Positions 12,101 to 23,841 of a stretch of 64,000 nt of DNA are shown here, piece after piece. The stretch is from the NCBI RefSeq assembly GCF_000499385.1, contig NW_013654699.1, forward strand, positions 1-64,000, given 5' to 3'. Within the stretch, counting starts at the first letter, position 1; the number at the start of each line of letters is the position of its first letter. The notes below the pieces were generated by a model that ran no database searches, was not told the DNA's origin, and saw only the letters and a list, made by a program, of their open reading frames with translations. The translations under genes were made by a program, and so were the position numbers. Origin of the DNA: Eimeria necatrix. Lineage: Eukaryota > Apicomplexa > Conoidasida > Eucoccidiorida > Eimeriidae.

Positions 12101-13301
12101 CTGCCGCTAAACGTTGCAGCGGTTAACGAAGCCATGCTCGAGCTACTTGTGGCTGCACAAGACGAAGAACGCATACGAGAGCTCATCTTCGAGTGTGACA
12201 ACTTTGATCAGCTGGGCCTAGCGAAACAGCTGGAGTCTCACAGAGAGCTTGGCATGCGCAGGTCAGCCACCAGTATCATGCTTGGACTTCATGCATGTGG
12301 AATAAGGGAGCTCCTCTTTTGAGTTCGTAATAGCCATCTGCGTGAGGTGCACCTGTGGTTGCTTGTAGAGGTTAAGGTGACGTTTTGTGATGAGGGATTC
12401 GAACGTTTGCAAGCCGTAGTTGCATGCATTGGCGGGGGCCAGCAGTAGCAGCGCAGAAACCCTTTGTTGAACGATTTTTGTTGCGTTTCAGGATTGCAGC
12501 GCTTTTGTACCAGAAAAACAGAAAGTATTCGCTGGCAATCGAATTGTCCAAGAAAGATGCGCAGCTCCAGGATTGCATAGATACAGCAAAGGAGTCAGGC
12601 AGCGCCCAGCTAGTTGAAGATTTGCTGAAGTATGCCAAATTTCGCCTTCATCCTCCTCGTCGTGCTAAACTGAAACGCTAGAACTTCGCGTGCAGCTAAG
12701 CATTGACTGGTCGTTGCTGTGGTGCATTTGCATTGAAAGATAATATCATCATTTTGATCATTTGAGAATTGGAAGTGTGGCTGAGTATCTTGTCTGAAGG
12801 TATTTCCTGACAGAGTCGAAAGATCCTGAAGCGTTCGCCGCTTGCCTACACAGTTGCTGCGACCTTGTCAAGCCAGATGTTGCATTGGAGCTCGCCTGGC
12901 GCCACAAAGTCGTAGATTTCATTATGCCTTACCTCATACATGTAAGGAATATTAGGCTAGGGAAGTTTACAGTGTAAGAATGGAAGCTTTCTGATGTCTT
13001 CTGTGTAGGGCTTTTGAAATCGAATATTTAATGCCGCAGTTGTCACCAGCTTTTTCTGTTGCATCTGACATAGGTTGTGCGGGATGTCACTACACGACTG
13101 GACCAGCTGGACAAGCAGCAACAGCAGCAACAGCAGCTGCAGCAAAGCGCCCCCAATGATTATGTTCCCGACTACAGCATGCAGCCCATGACAATGCTAC
13201 CGGGAATGGGGGGGTTGGCTTTGATGCCTCCCTCGTCAAACTGCACACCGCCCCATCAGACTTTTGGTCAGTGGAAACAGCATCTAGGAATGTCAGGCTA
13301 A
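6179..13301 (+). CDS. CHC1: Clathrin heavy chain, complete, 12 exons
   Basis: Forms the legs of the clathrin triskelion that coats vesicles; in apicomplexans it acts mainly at the Golgi for traffic to secretory organelles. Predicted exons: 6179-6220, 6438-7568, 7714-8907, 9184-9554, 9796-9972, 10101-10923, 11030-11302, 11391-11657, 11915-12261, 12492-12629, 12800-12941, 13074-13301. All junctions are GT-AG with matching phase and give 1,710 residues, close to the usual 1,675-1,700. The N-terminal beta-propeller begins [14 protein letters not shown]. The leg repeats show family-typical stretches such as [60 protein letters not shown] and [12 protein letters not shown]. The trimerisation end has a short poly-Q run (about 13117-13144) followed by a Met/Pro-rich tail. 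The start is set by similarity at the tiny first exon. Family identity is certain; exon 1 and the exact ends of a few introns are the weakest points. Confidence 0.96.
11754..11819 (+). repeat. Three tandem copies of a 22-bp unit in a clathrin intron
   Basis: The unit 'catgaaactaacgatagacttg' occurs three times without change at 11754, 11776 and 11798. It lies inside the intron between clathrin exons 8 and 9, about 100 bp before the acceptor. The unit contains 'ctaac', which resembles a branch-point core, so each copy supplies a potential branch site. Confidence 0.95.
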
Positions 13302-15138
13302 TGGAATACCAGGAAATGGTGCGGAGAGGCCACTTACTTGCAGTTTTACAAAGGTGCTGCTGCTGCGGGTTTCCTTCAGGAGGTGCAAATGCTGCATCAG
13401 CAAGTGGTGTGCAGTGTATCGGCGAACGCACTATGCTTCCTTCTCTGTAGAAACAGCAGAAAACATCATAATTGCCGTGGGGTCCCCTCTGAGAGTAGGA
13501 GGAGTAGTGGATGGGGGCCGGTGCTTGCAGTCCACTGCAGTTGGAGAACCGAAGCAAAGTTGACCATAGCAGGGTCTCTCGAGTTGGATGACGTGCAGAT
13601 TCGGTTATTGCTGGTGCAGCAGTAGCAACATATCAAGACGCGGCCGGAGTCGATGATGCAACTTCAACTGGTATGGCTGTTCCATTGGTTATGGCCTAGT
13701 TGGCATTTCTGTTGATATTGCTGTTGTGGCTTTTAGCGCAAACCCCCATTTCACGTTTCACGAAAGGACAGTAGCAGCAACATCCGGCGCCGGGTGTTAC
13801 GCTGAGCATTTTTACCCTTGAACGCATGGGAAGACTTCGTGGACAGCTCATTGGCTGAGATGGACGCGGCCGAGTTGTTTTTGGATTCTCCTCCTGTTTG
13901 TAACATAACGTAACTACAACTCGGCAGCTGCAGGAAAGCAAAAGCGGGCGAGGCCCACGGCACTTCCTATAGCGTGCGCAGCTGCTACGGGCTGTGGCCG
14001 CATATTGCCGCTGCGGACTGGTGCTGCAGCTGCAGCTCAATGAATGTTGCGGCAGCGAAATCTTCGGCTGAGGCACCAGCTGCTTCCGTAGCAGCAGCAC
14101 GGAGCCTGAGCTGCTTCAGGCTTGCCTGCAGCTGCAGGTGTATGTACAGCGGCGGGCTGCCTGCTTTCCAGCAGCGGAAGCAAGCGTAGTCGTTGTCTCC
14201 CCATTCGCTTGCTTCAGCAGCTGCGCGTCTGGGGTACTTTGAAACGTCAGTGCTTTGTTGCAACGCGTGGTGGAACGTAAGTAAAACCAGTATTCCGTGC
14301 AGATTTACGTAGATAGGGAACAGCCGTGCATAGTTGGTTACACAGCGAATAGCAGCCGCGCCGGAAGCTGGTTGTACCAGAGATTTGTGTGGCAGCATCA
14401 AAACCCCAAGCACGAGGTGTTTGGTTGCTCATTCGCCACAGTGAGTCGAGCATAAGGCTTACAGAAGCAGCGACGAGTTTGCCCTATACATGCTGCAGAT
14501 GTTTGCTTGAGTGGGTGAGTGGCGTGCTGTTACAAACTAGCGGGGACAAAAAAAAAGTCGCGTATGAGTCTGCCAAAGTTGAAGGCAGGGTATTTCGTAG
14601 CTGTGGCTTCCTGAATCTCATCACTATGCATAAGTCGCATGGAGCGGGCAGCATCGCTAATTGAGACGTACGGTAGCAACCTTGTCAAACGTGATCTTTG
14701 TGCATTGACGTGGGTGGAGCCGTTGGCCAAGACTAATCGTGGCGCTGCTGTGGGCACCTCACGCGTGCATGAGAACATGAAAGGCAGTATTAGCCGTCTG
14801 CGGGGAGTGCGTTACACGGCCTCTGGCCGTCGCATTGACAAAGAGGCCCTGCATTGATATAAGGAGACCCTGCTTGGCAAATTACCATCATGACTCTACA
14901 TCGTGGAACTAGCTACTAGCTAGAGGAAAGAGCTGCAGGCAGATTATGAAGAATGCTGGATATAGGATCCAGGGAGTCCGGCACAAACTCTGTTGAACAA
15001 TGAGTGGACACAGCTCGAAGTCGGGCTTGGCAAATATCACACTCTGACACCTATTACTCAGTATAATTTCCTGCAGAAGCGACAGTGGTGGGCGGTTCAG
15101 TTGTCCTTTGCTCAAAGCGGCCTAAGGGCGTAGTCTCG
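13302..15138. other. Intergenic, no supported gene
   Basis: This lies between the end of clathrin and the 3' end of the convergent membrane-protein gene. GCA/GCT-rich patches at about 13930-14130 keep several frames open without recognisable motifs. One plus-strand stretch, 14639-14857 (72 codons, ending RRIDKEALH), has less biased composition and could be an exon of an unrecognised gene, but I found no flanking exons to support it. Confidence 0.45.
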
Positions 15139-17562
15139 TCAACTCTCGCATGGTTTACCTTCGGTGATATCGTCATAGCGGAAGGCAGCCCATTCTTCCC
15201 TTCGAAAGCACCTTGGAATTTTTGGCGAACAAAAAAGCTTCTGCTTAATGCGGAGCACTGTTCCATCAGAAGGTGCACTGCCCATTCTATACATTTTCAT
15301 TGCAGCACTCAACTCCACTGCAAAGGAGTAAAGCGAAACAGAAAAGTCAGCCGTCGTCGTTGTAGGCACCTGGGTGTACTCGGTTGGCACGTCTCTGACG
15401 AGATGCAAGAACCAATTATCCCACTGCACCTGGTTACCGAGAACTTTTTTTATTGAGTGTATTGCGTTCAACGTAAGGAACCGGCGCCCTAGCACTTCCA
15501 CGGCTGCGGAAGGTCTGCTCGGCGGTTCGTTGACCATGAAGGTACGTGCGTGGAACTCCAATCTTGATGCAATCCTCATTATTTGTTTTGCTTGCTGCAA
15601 GCCTATGAAACGGTTTTGAAAAATGTTGCGGAGGATAAGAAGCTCACGAGCTAAAAACCGCGGGCACGTCCTACAACGTGGAAAGGGCTCAGAGGAAGGA
15701 GGGAGTTTCACAGCTGAATCCAAGAGAGGTAGACGAACAAACGGATGCGCAGCCACTCCTATGTCTATTGTGTTTGCACCAGTCGGTTTTTCTAATAGCA
15801 TTTTTCTTAGCGTAGCGCAGTGCCCATGTGAAGCAGACGGGTCTTCTTCCTTTTCGTCGTTAACCCCAAGGTCGGTGGAACTGGAAAAGGAGTGAGACGC
15901 TTCGCCGATACTAGATGATTCGTCTCCACCAAAAAGCAGCGCTGCGAGATGTGGGTAGTGCGAAACTTTTTCTTTGCTGCCCTCCGTGGAAACCATTTGC
16001 ACTTGAGTTCCGCTGAATCCCTGTGGGCCGTGTAATTCAGCTCCGTTTGAAAAACCAGCGCCTTGCTCTAAACGCACCGTGAAGCTTCCCCGAGCGTGCA
16101 GCTGTTGCTTACTCTGCAACTGCGGCGTGAGCCCCGGATAACTTGAATTCACTTCACGTATATCATGGACAAGAGTGTACTGCGGAGGTTCATTGGCACT
16201 GCCTGGGGACGGCGTGTAGGATTCCTCCAAATACAGTTGCAGCTCATATTCTCCTATCTGATTGGCTGGTGCCTGACTCGAATATCCGTCCTCACTTGTA
16301 GCATGCTCATCATGTCTTTGCTGGGATACTTCATATGAAGCCATAGTAGACCCCTGCATAGGTAGTTGCTGCTCAGCCTCCGACGAAATAAATAGTGTTT
16401 CTTCTGAAGGACTCCTTCCATGTGTGCCATGAGTATCGGTGTACTGCTGAGGCGTGTTGACTTGGTCTGAAGATATTGAAAAGGCTCCGTGCAAAGCCTC
16501 TTGTGGTGCAGTTTCGGATTGAAAGGTGGCCTGCATTGTTCTCGGCAATGCCACTTGATCTAAGACATCCTCGTCAAATTGCTGTTGAAACTTTCCAACT
16601 GGCTGTGGATACACTGAAGGAGCTCCCCCAACATGCTGGTCTAGCCCAGGTTGGTGTGTGCTGTGCGAGGCTTCTACTTCATACGTGGCATACAAATCAG
16701 CGTAGCGCTCAGTTCCGGTGATGTGAGCTGGCCACATTTCAGAGGCGTCTTGCGAAGATGGCTGTAGCTCAGGCGTAAATAACGGCATGAGCTCTTGTTG
16801 ACCCGATAGTAAGACTTTATCTGCGCAAGGGAGACCACTGGACTGTACAGTATACGTGTGGTGGCACGTTGTTGCTGTAAAGTCTTCAGCAGAGGGATCC
16901 AGCAGCAAATGGCCATATAAGTCCGACAGTTGGCTTTCTTGCAGGCCTAGAGATTGATGCACATGCAGTGCTTCTGAGACTTTCAGCACTTTCGCGTCCG
17001 GCGCACTAAGCTGATCCCCTTCAATAACTTGAAAGGGCCTCTTTAGACTGGCATCCGCTGCGCCCTTCTGCGTATTTTCATCTAAATATGTTTCCGCATC
17101 TAGTTTCCGCATGGAGCCGTCTTCTGGAGACAGCAAGGTGCTGCTCGAACTTTGAGACGTAGCGTCAAAGGTAGTGGGAAGGGTCCACAGTTCTCCTCCC
17201 TGTAGCTCCAGGCAGAGACTTAGTAGACCATCCGTATTGGAGCTTGCAAGTCGCCGCGCTCGTAGACTTCCTTGTGCGCCCCCTTTTACAGGAAACCTAC
17301 AAAAGTATATGATCGCCACTATCCCCAAAGTGTAGGCCAGAATCGCCCAAGACAAGACGAAGGGGGCCTTGAAAGGTGGACGTGCCTTTGCCCAACGAAA
17401 CTGGAGCCCCGAGGAATAGCCTCTACCGACATGCGGTAGGGGCGTGTTGAGCAGGCTTTGGCGACTCACAGCTGTAGGGCCTTCAGACAATCCATCAGTT
17501 AATTGGTAACCACACGGTGCGTCTGCGCTCATTTCAGTAGCTGCGGATGTCTTCAAATCCAT
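15139..17562 (-). CDS. Uncharacterised single-exon membrane protein, 807 aa
   Basis: I do not recognise this protein. It begins MDLKTSAATEMS, has one strongly hydrophobic segment at about residues 68-88 preceded by a basic stretch (RWAKARPP), and no cleavable signal peptide, which suggests a type II or tail-out single-pass membrane protein. Residues of about 100-560 are low-complexity, rich in S, T, Q, P, E and H, and look disordered. The last roughly 190 residues look folded: a CRTCPRF motif, a helical stretch (LILRNIFQNRF), then LGRRFLTLNAIHSIKKVLG and a W-rich segment. That order resembles a coccidian lineage-specific domain, but I cannot name it. There is no poly-Q or poly-A run. A 2.4-kb unbroken frame with non-repetitive codons makes it very likely real; an extra upstream exon cannot be excluded. 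Confidence 0.82.
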   Translation of the reverse strand: MDLKTSAATEMSADAPCGYQLTDGLSEGPTAVSRQSLLNTPLPHVGRGYSSGLQFRWAKARPPFKAPFVLSWAILAYTLGIVAIIYFCRFPVKGGAQGSLRARRLASSNTDGLLSLCLELQGGELWTLPTTFDATSQSSSSTLLSPEDGSMRKLDAETYLDENTQKGAADASLKRPFQVIEGDQLSAPDAKVLKVSEALHVHQSLGLQESQLSDLYGHLLLDPSAEDFTATTCHHTYTVQSSGLPCADKVLLSGQQELMPLFTPELQPSSQDASEMWPAHITGTERYADLYATYEVEASHSTHQPGLDQHVGGAPSVYPQPVGKFQQQFDEDVLDQVALPRTMQATFQSETAPQEALHGAFSISSDQVNTPQQYTDTHGTHGRSPSEETLFISSEAEQQLPMQGSTMASYEVSQQRHDEHATSEDGYSSQAPANQIGEYELQLYLEESYTPSPGSANEPPQYTLVHDIREVNSSYPGLTPQLQSKQQLHARGSFTVRLEQGAGFSNGAELHGPQGFSGTQVQMVSTEGSKEKVSHYPHLAALLFGGDESSSIGEASHSFSSSTDLGVNDEKEEDPSASHGHCATLRKMLLEKPTGANTIDIGVAAHPFVRLPLLDSAVKLPPSSEPFPRCRTCPRFLARELLILRNIFQNRFIGLQQAKQIMRIASRLEFHARTFMVNEPPSRPSAAVEVLGRRFLTLNAIHSIKKVLGNQVQWDNWFLHLVRDVPTEYTQVPTTTTADFSVSLYSFAVELSAAMKMYRMGSAPSDGTVLRIKQKLFCSPKIPRCFRREEWAAFRYDDITEGKPCES

Positions 17563-20500
17563 CCTCGCCTCAGGAACGGGCGGGATGCTCTGTAATGTAT
17601 GAAAATAGCGCCTTCTTGCTCAAGTTAAGGCATCTGCAAGCCAGTGTTCCTCTGTAAGACAGTGGGGACGTAACCGTTTTGAAAACCAGCCAAAACCTGC
17701 CTAGTGCGGTGTTTAAGAGCTGAACTAGGGAAGATAGTCCTTTAGTTGTGGGGAAGGGATTGGAAATTCTCCAATATTCTACAGTCTGCGAGTTGGCGGT
17801 CACGGACCGGCTGTTGTCCTCGCGCGGTAAAATCCAATATCAACCAGCCCTTTTGAGCCAAAGAGAACACCAGACCATCTTCTAGGTGATGTTAGCGAAT
17901 TACAGTGTTTGTGGCACTCCTAAATGATGGTAGATTCCGCGAATCAACTATTGCTGCATGTCCAGATCATTGCACTCGATTCTGAGATCGAGTTAGGCGA
18001 ACAACGATGTCTCCTGCTGACAGCCGCTCCCTTATGAGGGGTTAATTCACAATTTCGGTTAATGACAATTCCTTAATTACAATACATTGTGGGGGGTGGA
18101 GAACCTTTCACTGGCGGCCCAACATCTTGTGGCACTTCAGAGTTCGCCCCGCGGTGCATCCAGTGACGTGACACGTGATCTGGGCATCAGTTACCCCCCG
18201 CACATCCCTTACGTTCGACACTCTCGTGCCATTGAATGAAGCTTTCTTCCTGGTTCCTGAACCACCTAATCATTGCTTATCAAGTGCACGCGGTTGCCGA
18301 AACCTCTATGAAACTAGGCACTCCGACCAGAGGGCCAGCTGTACGCCTCAATGTAACCGCCATTACTCTCGGACCAGGATTGTTTGGGTCCACGCCCTGT
18401 CCTATCCCGTCTGCCCTTGCCAAAATATTTAGTGAAAGAGACAAGAGTGAACTACAGAAAGGCGGGGTTCTACATGGGGAGAATTTAGCACTTTCCACTG
18501 CGCGTAGCCAGAACCAGCGCCTGCCCCATACACTGGCTGGCTACGCTGCTCAGCAGAGCCCAGACAACTAAATCCCGCAAAAACCCCACAAATGCTTGTG
18601 TCTCTGCAATATCTAATATTCATTGTCTACGTAGCTTTGCTGCCACGACCAACTCTACTATGCGCAGCTCCTTGCACTCAGCTCCCAGGACCCCAGCGGC
18701 ACCTGCTCATCTGTGGAGTCCTCTTCCTCTGCACGCTTCAACATTTGAGAAGCTACTGTTTCTCTGATGCCTGCTATGCGACTAGGAGAGGGCCAAAGCT
18801 GCTTTGCCGCCTCTTGAAAGTGCTTTGACCGTCGCAGGAGACTAGGTGGACTGCTGCCAGACTGCCGGCAGCATAAGCTGCAGCGAGCCGTAGAGCTGCT
18901 CACAGTATGATGGCACTTGGCGTACTATCTTGCACTTAAACGCTTGCCCGTGTTTGCGGCCTGTATTGGCTAGGTCATGAGAGTATGAGTGTTGCTGTTT
19001 TTTTTTCCGTACGTGAAGCCTGTTGACTCAGCGTAACTGCTCCGTAGGAATTTGGAGCCGCAACTTTTACCCCTGATCGTCTCTCTTAGCACTTTTCCAG
19101 ACTCTACTACTGGCAGGTTCGGAGAATCTGTCTGTGTTTTGAGCACAGCCTAGTGAGAGGCACTACGTTACCGTGCGAGTTGTAGGCCATTCCAGTGTCG
19201 GCACTGTCATGAAGCTTAGACAAAGAAATGGATAGGAAATTATAAGCATTCATGCTGCATCGCTAGTTCATTTACTCCGTAGACAAGGCACGGCCTGTCG
19301 CCGTTGGGAGTAGTGAGCACACAGCGTAGGAAGGTGGTACATTCTAAGCTGTAGTCATAGGACCACGGTTAGACAAACCATGCTAAGCAACGCAGGTGAG
19401 TCCATTCGCGCTTTGCAACTAAGACCAGCACGCTCAAACGGAACACCTTGTGCTGCTGCTAATATTACACAGTACTAACCAGCGTTCAGTAGCGAGCTCT
19501 TCACCTAGAATCCAGTGGCAAGATTGGTTCACGCTTCCATGCGCATCTCGACAGCTGATTTTTTTCTGTATGCCGAGTTGCACTTCACAGCTAGCTGCTC
19601 CGTGTCCGTTAACTCATCTAGAATCACCTTCGTTAACCCATCTAGAATCATCTGGCACTCGAGTACGGCTGTTTGCTTGTGGCTTGTTTCTTCCCGCACG
19701 ATGTATTCTTCTTTACCACCATTCATCTTGCCCCTAGCCATAAACATCTCGTTTTTTCCAATGTTTCGACGTACCGGTTTAAACATCACATTGCTCTTTT
19801 CTTTAAGAGTTTCACCGCGATCCCTTCGCAGGTCCTCAGTAGGTTCATGAGCGTACTGTCCTACAGATTATACAAGCTTCCCAGTTCTCTCTCTACTTTG
19901 CTTATCCCGTGAAGGTCATCCACTCATACCTCTGCACTTCGAACAAGTGCAGCCGCGCTCCGCAATGCGCTTGTCTCTGCTCTCCCGAATTTTGGTGCCT
20001 GTGCGCATTCTGTGTGACCACTTGGTTGTGCTGCCAATTGAACCAACGTTCAGTCCCGTGCCTGAAAGTGGGATGCCAGTTGCCCTGGTGCTACACCGTA
20101 AGCCTGAACCAATATTACAAGACCCCCCTATATACTCTGTGGGATTTCCACTCAATTAAATTTCAATCAAATGCGCCACCACTACCTCCCAAGATGTCCC
20201 ACAAAGTAAGGCGCTCGTATACTCCTTCATGGGCCATCGAGATGGTGCCTTACCGGCTTCGGAATGGAGTGTGTCTAATCGTTTACGTGGACTAAGTAAA
20301 AAAACGTGCTCAGCGTTCGGTCACTTGAAGAAGACAACTTTCAGACTGTTGTTCCTGTGTCGCTATCTCGGCGGCACTACCATGGCTTGGAATGTGAATG
20401 CCCGAACGGGGAGAGGTCCCGTGGTCCTGGGTCTGTTCACCATGCTCCCTTGGCCTTTAAGTTTATTATGGGTTTCTTGTACGCCCATCTTATACTATGT

Positions 20501-22185
20501 ATAGGAATTGTATTTTTCATGCAGTCCCACTCGTCATCTGTGCCACAACCCCACTCTTCCTGTACCTAGGGACTGGAACAGTCCGCAACCATCGTTGCCG
20601 CTTGCGTTGGTCTGCGTGTGTCTGGCTCTATCTATGAGTTTCGAGATGCATAGTATTGAAATGCGCGCTCTAAATAGAAGCTTGTCACTTGCAAAGATCA
20701 AAGAGCACTTCTCAACTACAGTGAACCACAGCTGCTCAGTTCCTGCAGCTGCTCAGTTCCTGCGTGTCCTCTCCAGCAAATTCCAGCGCGTCTGTACGCA
20801 TGCGTGGACTGTGAATAAAACTTGAAACAATACTTGCACCAGATTGCTTTTAGATACTTCATGCAGAATGTTCCACCCCCGCAACGCATCGTGAGGACTG
20901 CGCAGCAGACATGGTATATGCAGTTGCGCTGACTGGAGCTGGACAGTCCCAGAACCCATGTCTTTTGTTGCACTGGCTACCTATCTTGCCACGACTATCT
21001 ATTCCACTGATGCATCTTGAGCTTCTGCAATGATCCTCTGCCCTTCTGTAGGGCGCAGGAGAACTCTTACAGTTGGTTGGCTAGGAGGAGTGCTGCGTTC
21101 TGCGAAGGAAACTGAGCCCAGACATGCCTTGAAAAGGCCATAATCATTCAGAAATTTGCTTTGGTACACTTTTACATTGGAAATGAGTGGAAGCAACCAG
21201 AGCGCATTGCATGACGACGAGTGCGCGACCACCATAGCCTCGGAATCCACCACAACCCCCTATGTAGATCTGCTTTGTGCACTGGCGTCAACGTATATGA
21301 AGAACAAAAATGAATGCAAAATTACAAAGAAAACAGCCTCCCCACGTTGATAACGATTGCGCACACGAATAGTTCGCTTAGAGTGCAATTTGGGTGAGGT
21401 CGTGTGCTCAGTGCGCGCGTTGCGGGGAACACCCGCAGTATAGTAGTCCTACGAGTCAACAGTTAGCGCAGATGGGAATTTCTAGGTTGCTTCTGATTAG
21501 TAACAAAATGGAATAGAAAAAAATATGATAGTTTATGCTATGAGAACACCGTATTCTTATCACATTCGTCCGCAACACTGCGGGGCGAGCGAGACGAACT
21601 GCTAGGCTGTCCCTGCATCCGCACTGCGTTGGCAGGCTGTAAAGAGACGAGCGCTGTGGTCCCTGCATTGGCTTTTGGACAAATACTACAATTGTTTGTT
21701 TACAGGAGTGCAGTGATTACGAATTCTTTTCGAGTTAGGGCGTCTAACGGTTGTAGCTACTTGCGCTTCCAGTGTTCGCCCCGTACTGCAAAGCGTGCGA
21801 GGTGCTACGGTGTCCCATCCACGTGCTGCAAGCTGTTTGCTCCGGGTGGCTATGCTCTTCGTGCCTACGCTGCTTCCCTGCCCTCCGTCACATCAGTTTA
21901 GCTGCAGATCTCCACAGGAGATGTTCAATTAAATTTATTTACATTTTGTTGCAGAACAGCAGCAAATTCCCCCAGCATTGTGTATTCATATCTCGTGGGG
22001 AGTGGCTGCCCCACCGTGGCGCCCTGCAGTTTGGCATGTTTTTTCTTGGCGGAGGTCTACGGCGGGGTTAGTGGTTTGATCTTGTTGCGTTTTTCCGGTG
22101 CAGGGCTTGTGGGTGTTTCATATCTGGCCTGCATTCGTTTAGCTTGAGGGTAGCAGGCTTGTGCCTGTTCGTCGGGCTCGAGAAA
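17563..22185. other. Gene-poor 4.6-kb stretch
   Basis: No gene can be supported. Open stretches on both strands are under about 130 codons, with no recognised motif and no consistent splice-linked chain. Some segments at 18200-18570 and 19500-20300 keep two or three frames open and could be old, decayed mobile-element sequence, but no diagnostic retroelement motif is visible. The last few hundred bases are probably the promoter and 5' untranslated region of the hexose transporter. Confidence 0.5.
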
Positions 22186-23841
22186 ATGGAGAAGATCGAT
22201 GCAAATGCCAAAAAGGAGGTGGACGCTCTTGGTGATGTCCCCCCCTCTCGTTTCACCCCCAGGAGCTGCTGCTTGCCAGCCCCTGCCCAGTTTGTGTTAG
22301 TGGCTGTGCTCGGCTCTTTCCAGTTCGGCTACAGCTTTTCTGCTCTTAACACATCCAAGGCAGTCATTATCGCTGACTTCGACTGGTGCAAGGGCGACCC
22401 GAACCACTTCATCGATTGCAGCAATGGCGTGCTCTACGGGTCTCTAATTACCACCGCGGTCTTCATAGGCTTGACTTTCGGTTGTCTACTTGCAGGGCCT
22501 GTAACGAATTTCGGGCGCCGCGTGGCACTGATTTTGACGAATTTGCTCTTCCTTGTGTCCAGCGCCCTGGCAGCCGCAGCAGATGGGGTCGCTTCTCTTT
22601 TCTTGGCCCGTCTTTACCAGGGACTGGCTGTCGGTCTAGCCACTGTATGCGTGCCCATGTACATTTCTGAGTTCACGCCGGATAGCTCTCGTGGTTTCTA
22701 CGGCACGCTGCATCAGCTGCTGATTACCATTGGTATTCTGGTGGCGACTCTGTTGGGTCTGGCCTTCGGTTCCCCACCGACGGACACGGATTTCACGTAC
22801 AAGGTTTCCCTGTTCCAGCAGTGCTGGTGGCGGTTCATGCTGGCCTTCCCCGCAGCGGTGTCGATTGTCGCCATTCTTTTGCTGTGGTTGGTGTACACCA
22901 CAGAGAGCCCTCACTTCCTGATGCATCAGGGGCGCAAGAACACGGCGACGGCGCTGTTAAGAGAGATTTTGGGGAAGGAAGATGTCTCTCAGGAGGTGCA
23001 GACAATCGACGTTGCAATCTGCCAGCAGAAGGTGCTTGAGGCCGAGAGTCTCTCTCTGGGCAAGGCGATGACATTCCCGATCTACCGCCACGTGCTCCTT
23101 TTGGCCTTTTTCCTGTCCGCCTTCCAGCAGTTCACTGGCATCAACATTCTGGTCGCCAACAGCAACAAGCTCTACACCTCTTTGGACATCGATGCTTCCC
23201 TGGTCACGGGTCTCTCCGTTATCTTTGGATTTGTTAACGTGCTCATGACTGTGCCGGCCATCTTCCTGATGGACCGCCTTGGACGCAGAACGCTGCTCCT
23301 GTCGGGCTGCTTCGGGCAGGCTGCCTCTACCATTATCGCCCTTATTGCAAACCTGGTCGACCGCCACAACACTGGCGTGCAGTGGCTGACAGTGGCTTGC
23401 ATCTACGTGTTCGTCATTTCCTTTGCAGTTGGCTACGGCCCCGTGCTTTGGGTCTACCTGCACGAGATTTTCCCGCCAGAGATCAAGCAGACTGGTGCAT
23501 CTGTCGCCTCTGCGGTTAACGCTGTGGCTACCATTATTGTTGTTTTGCCTTCTGACTTCGTGCTCACATCTGACATGAGGGTCATGTTGGGCATCTGCGG
23601 CGGAACTTCCCTCATCGCCTTCATTGTTTCCTTCATCTTCATGAAGGAGACAGCAGGCCTTTCCATTGACGAGTCTCCTTACTTCAAAGGGAAGAGGAGG
23701 GTTATGAGCAAGTACTTCGATGTAACAGGTCTTAACAACGCAGGGCAGCCAGTGCCCTCGCTTGCTTCTGGTCATTTTTCGGCTACCCAGCTTGCTCCTG
23801 CCCAGGCGCCTTCCTTCACTGGGAAGGAGCTCACTGTCTAA
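22186..23841 (+). CDS. Hexose (glucose) transporter, MFS sugar porter
   Basis: A 551-residue, 12-helix transporter that imports host or environmental hexoses by facilitated diffusion, of the apicomplexan GLUT-like type (Plasmodium HT1, Toxoplasma GT1). Visible family motifs: GRRVAL after helix 2 (about 110-115), PMYISEF (157-163), HQLLITIG in helix 5 (176-183), TESPHFL in place of PESPR (239-245), QQFTGIN in helix 7 (314-320), DRLGRRTLL (about 366), GYGPVLWVYLHEIFPPEI in helix 10, and KETAGLS in place of PETKG before the C-terminal tail. I chose the ATG at 22186 (MEKIDANAKK); the frame is open upstream but offers no ATG. The gene is intronless, unlike its multi-exon neighbours, and has no homopolymer runs. 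Confidence 0.95.
   Translation: MEKIDANAKKEVDALGDVPPSRFTPRSCCLPAPAQFVLVAVLGSFQFGYSFSALNTSKAVIIADFDWCKGDPNHFIDCSNGVLYGSLITTAVFIGLTFGCLLAGPVTNFGRRVALILTNLLFLVSSALAAAADGVASLFLARLYQGLAVGLATVCVPMYISEFTPDSSRGFYGTLHQLLITIGILVATLLGLAFGSPPTDTDFTYKVSLFQQCWWRFMLAFPAAVSIVAILLLWLVYTTESPHFLMHQGRKNTATALLREILGKEDVSQEVQTIDVAICQQKVLEAESLSLGKAMTFPIYRHVLLLAFFLSAFQQFTGINILVANSNKLYTSLDIDASLVTGLSVIFGFVNVLMTVPAIFLMDRLGRRTLLLSGCFGQAASTIIALIANLVDRHNTGVQWLTVACIYVFVISFAVGYGPVLWVYLHEIFPPEIKQTGASVASAVNAVATIIVVLPSDFVLTSDMRVMLGICGGTSLIAFIVSFIFMKETAGLSIDESPYFKGKRRVMSKYFDVTGLNNAGQPVPSLASGHFSATQLAPAQAPSFTGKELTV

Noticed and set aside
12390..12420. B-box-like GTTCGAATCC on the minus strand
   Set aside because: It lies inside a clathrin intron with no foldable cloverleaf around it.
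14639..14857. 72-codon plus-strand open stretch ending RRIDKEALH
   Set aside because: Composition is protein-like, but no homologous family, flanking exons or start context could be supported.
19500..20300. Possible decayed retroelement between 19.5 and 20.3 kb
   Set aside because: Several frames are open but no integrase, RT or LTR motif is visible, so no mobile element is called.
22957..23775. 272-codon minus-strand frame within the hexose transporter
   Set aside because: It is an antisense frame kept open by codon bias; composition is His/Asn/Gly-rich with no motif, and the plus strand encodes a clear transporter.
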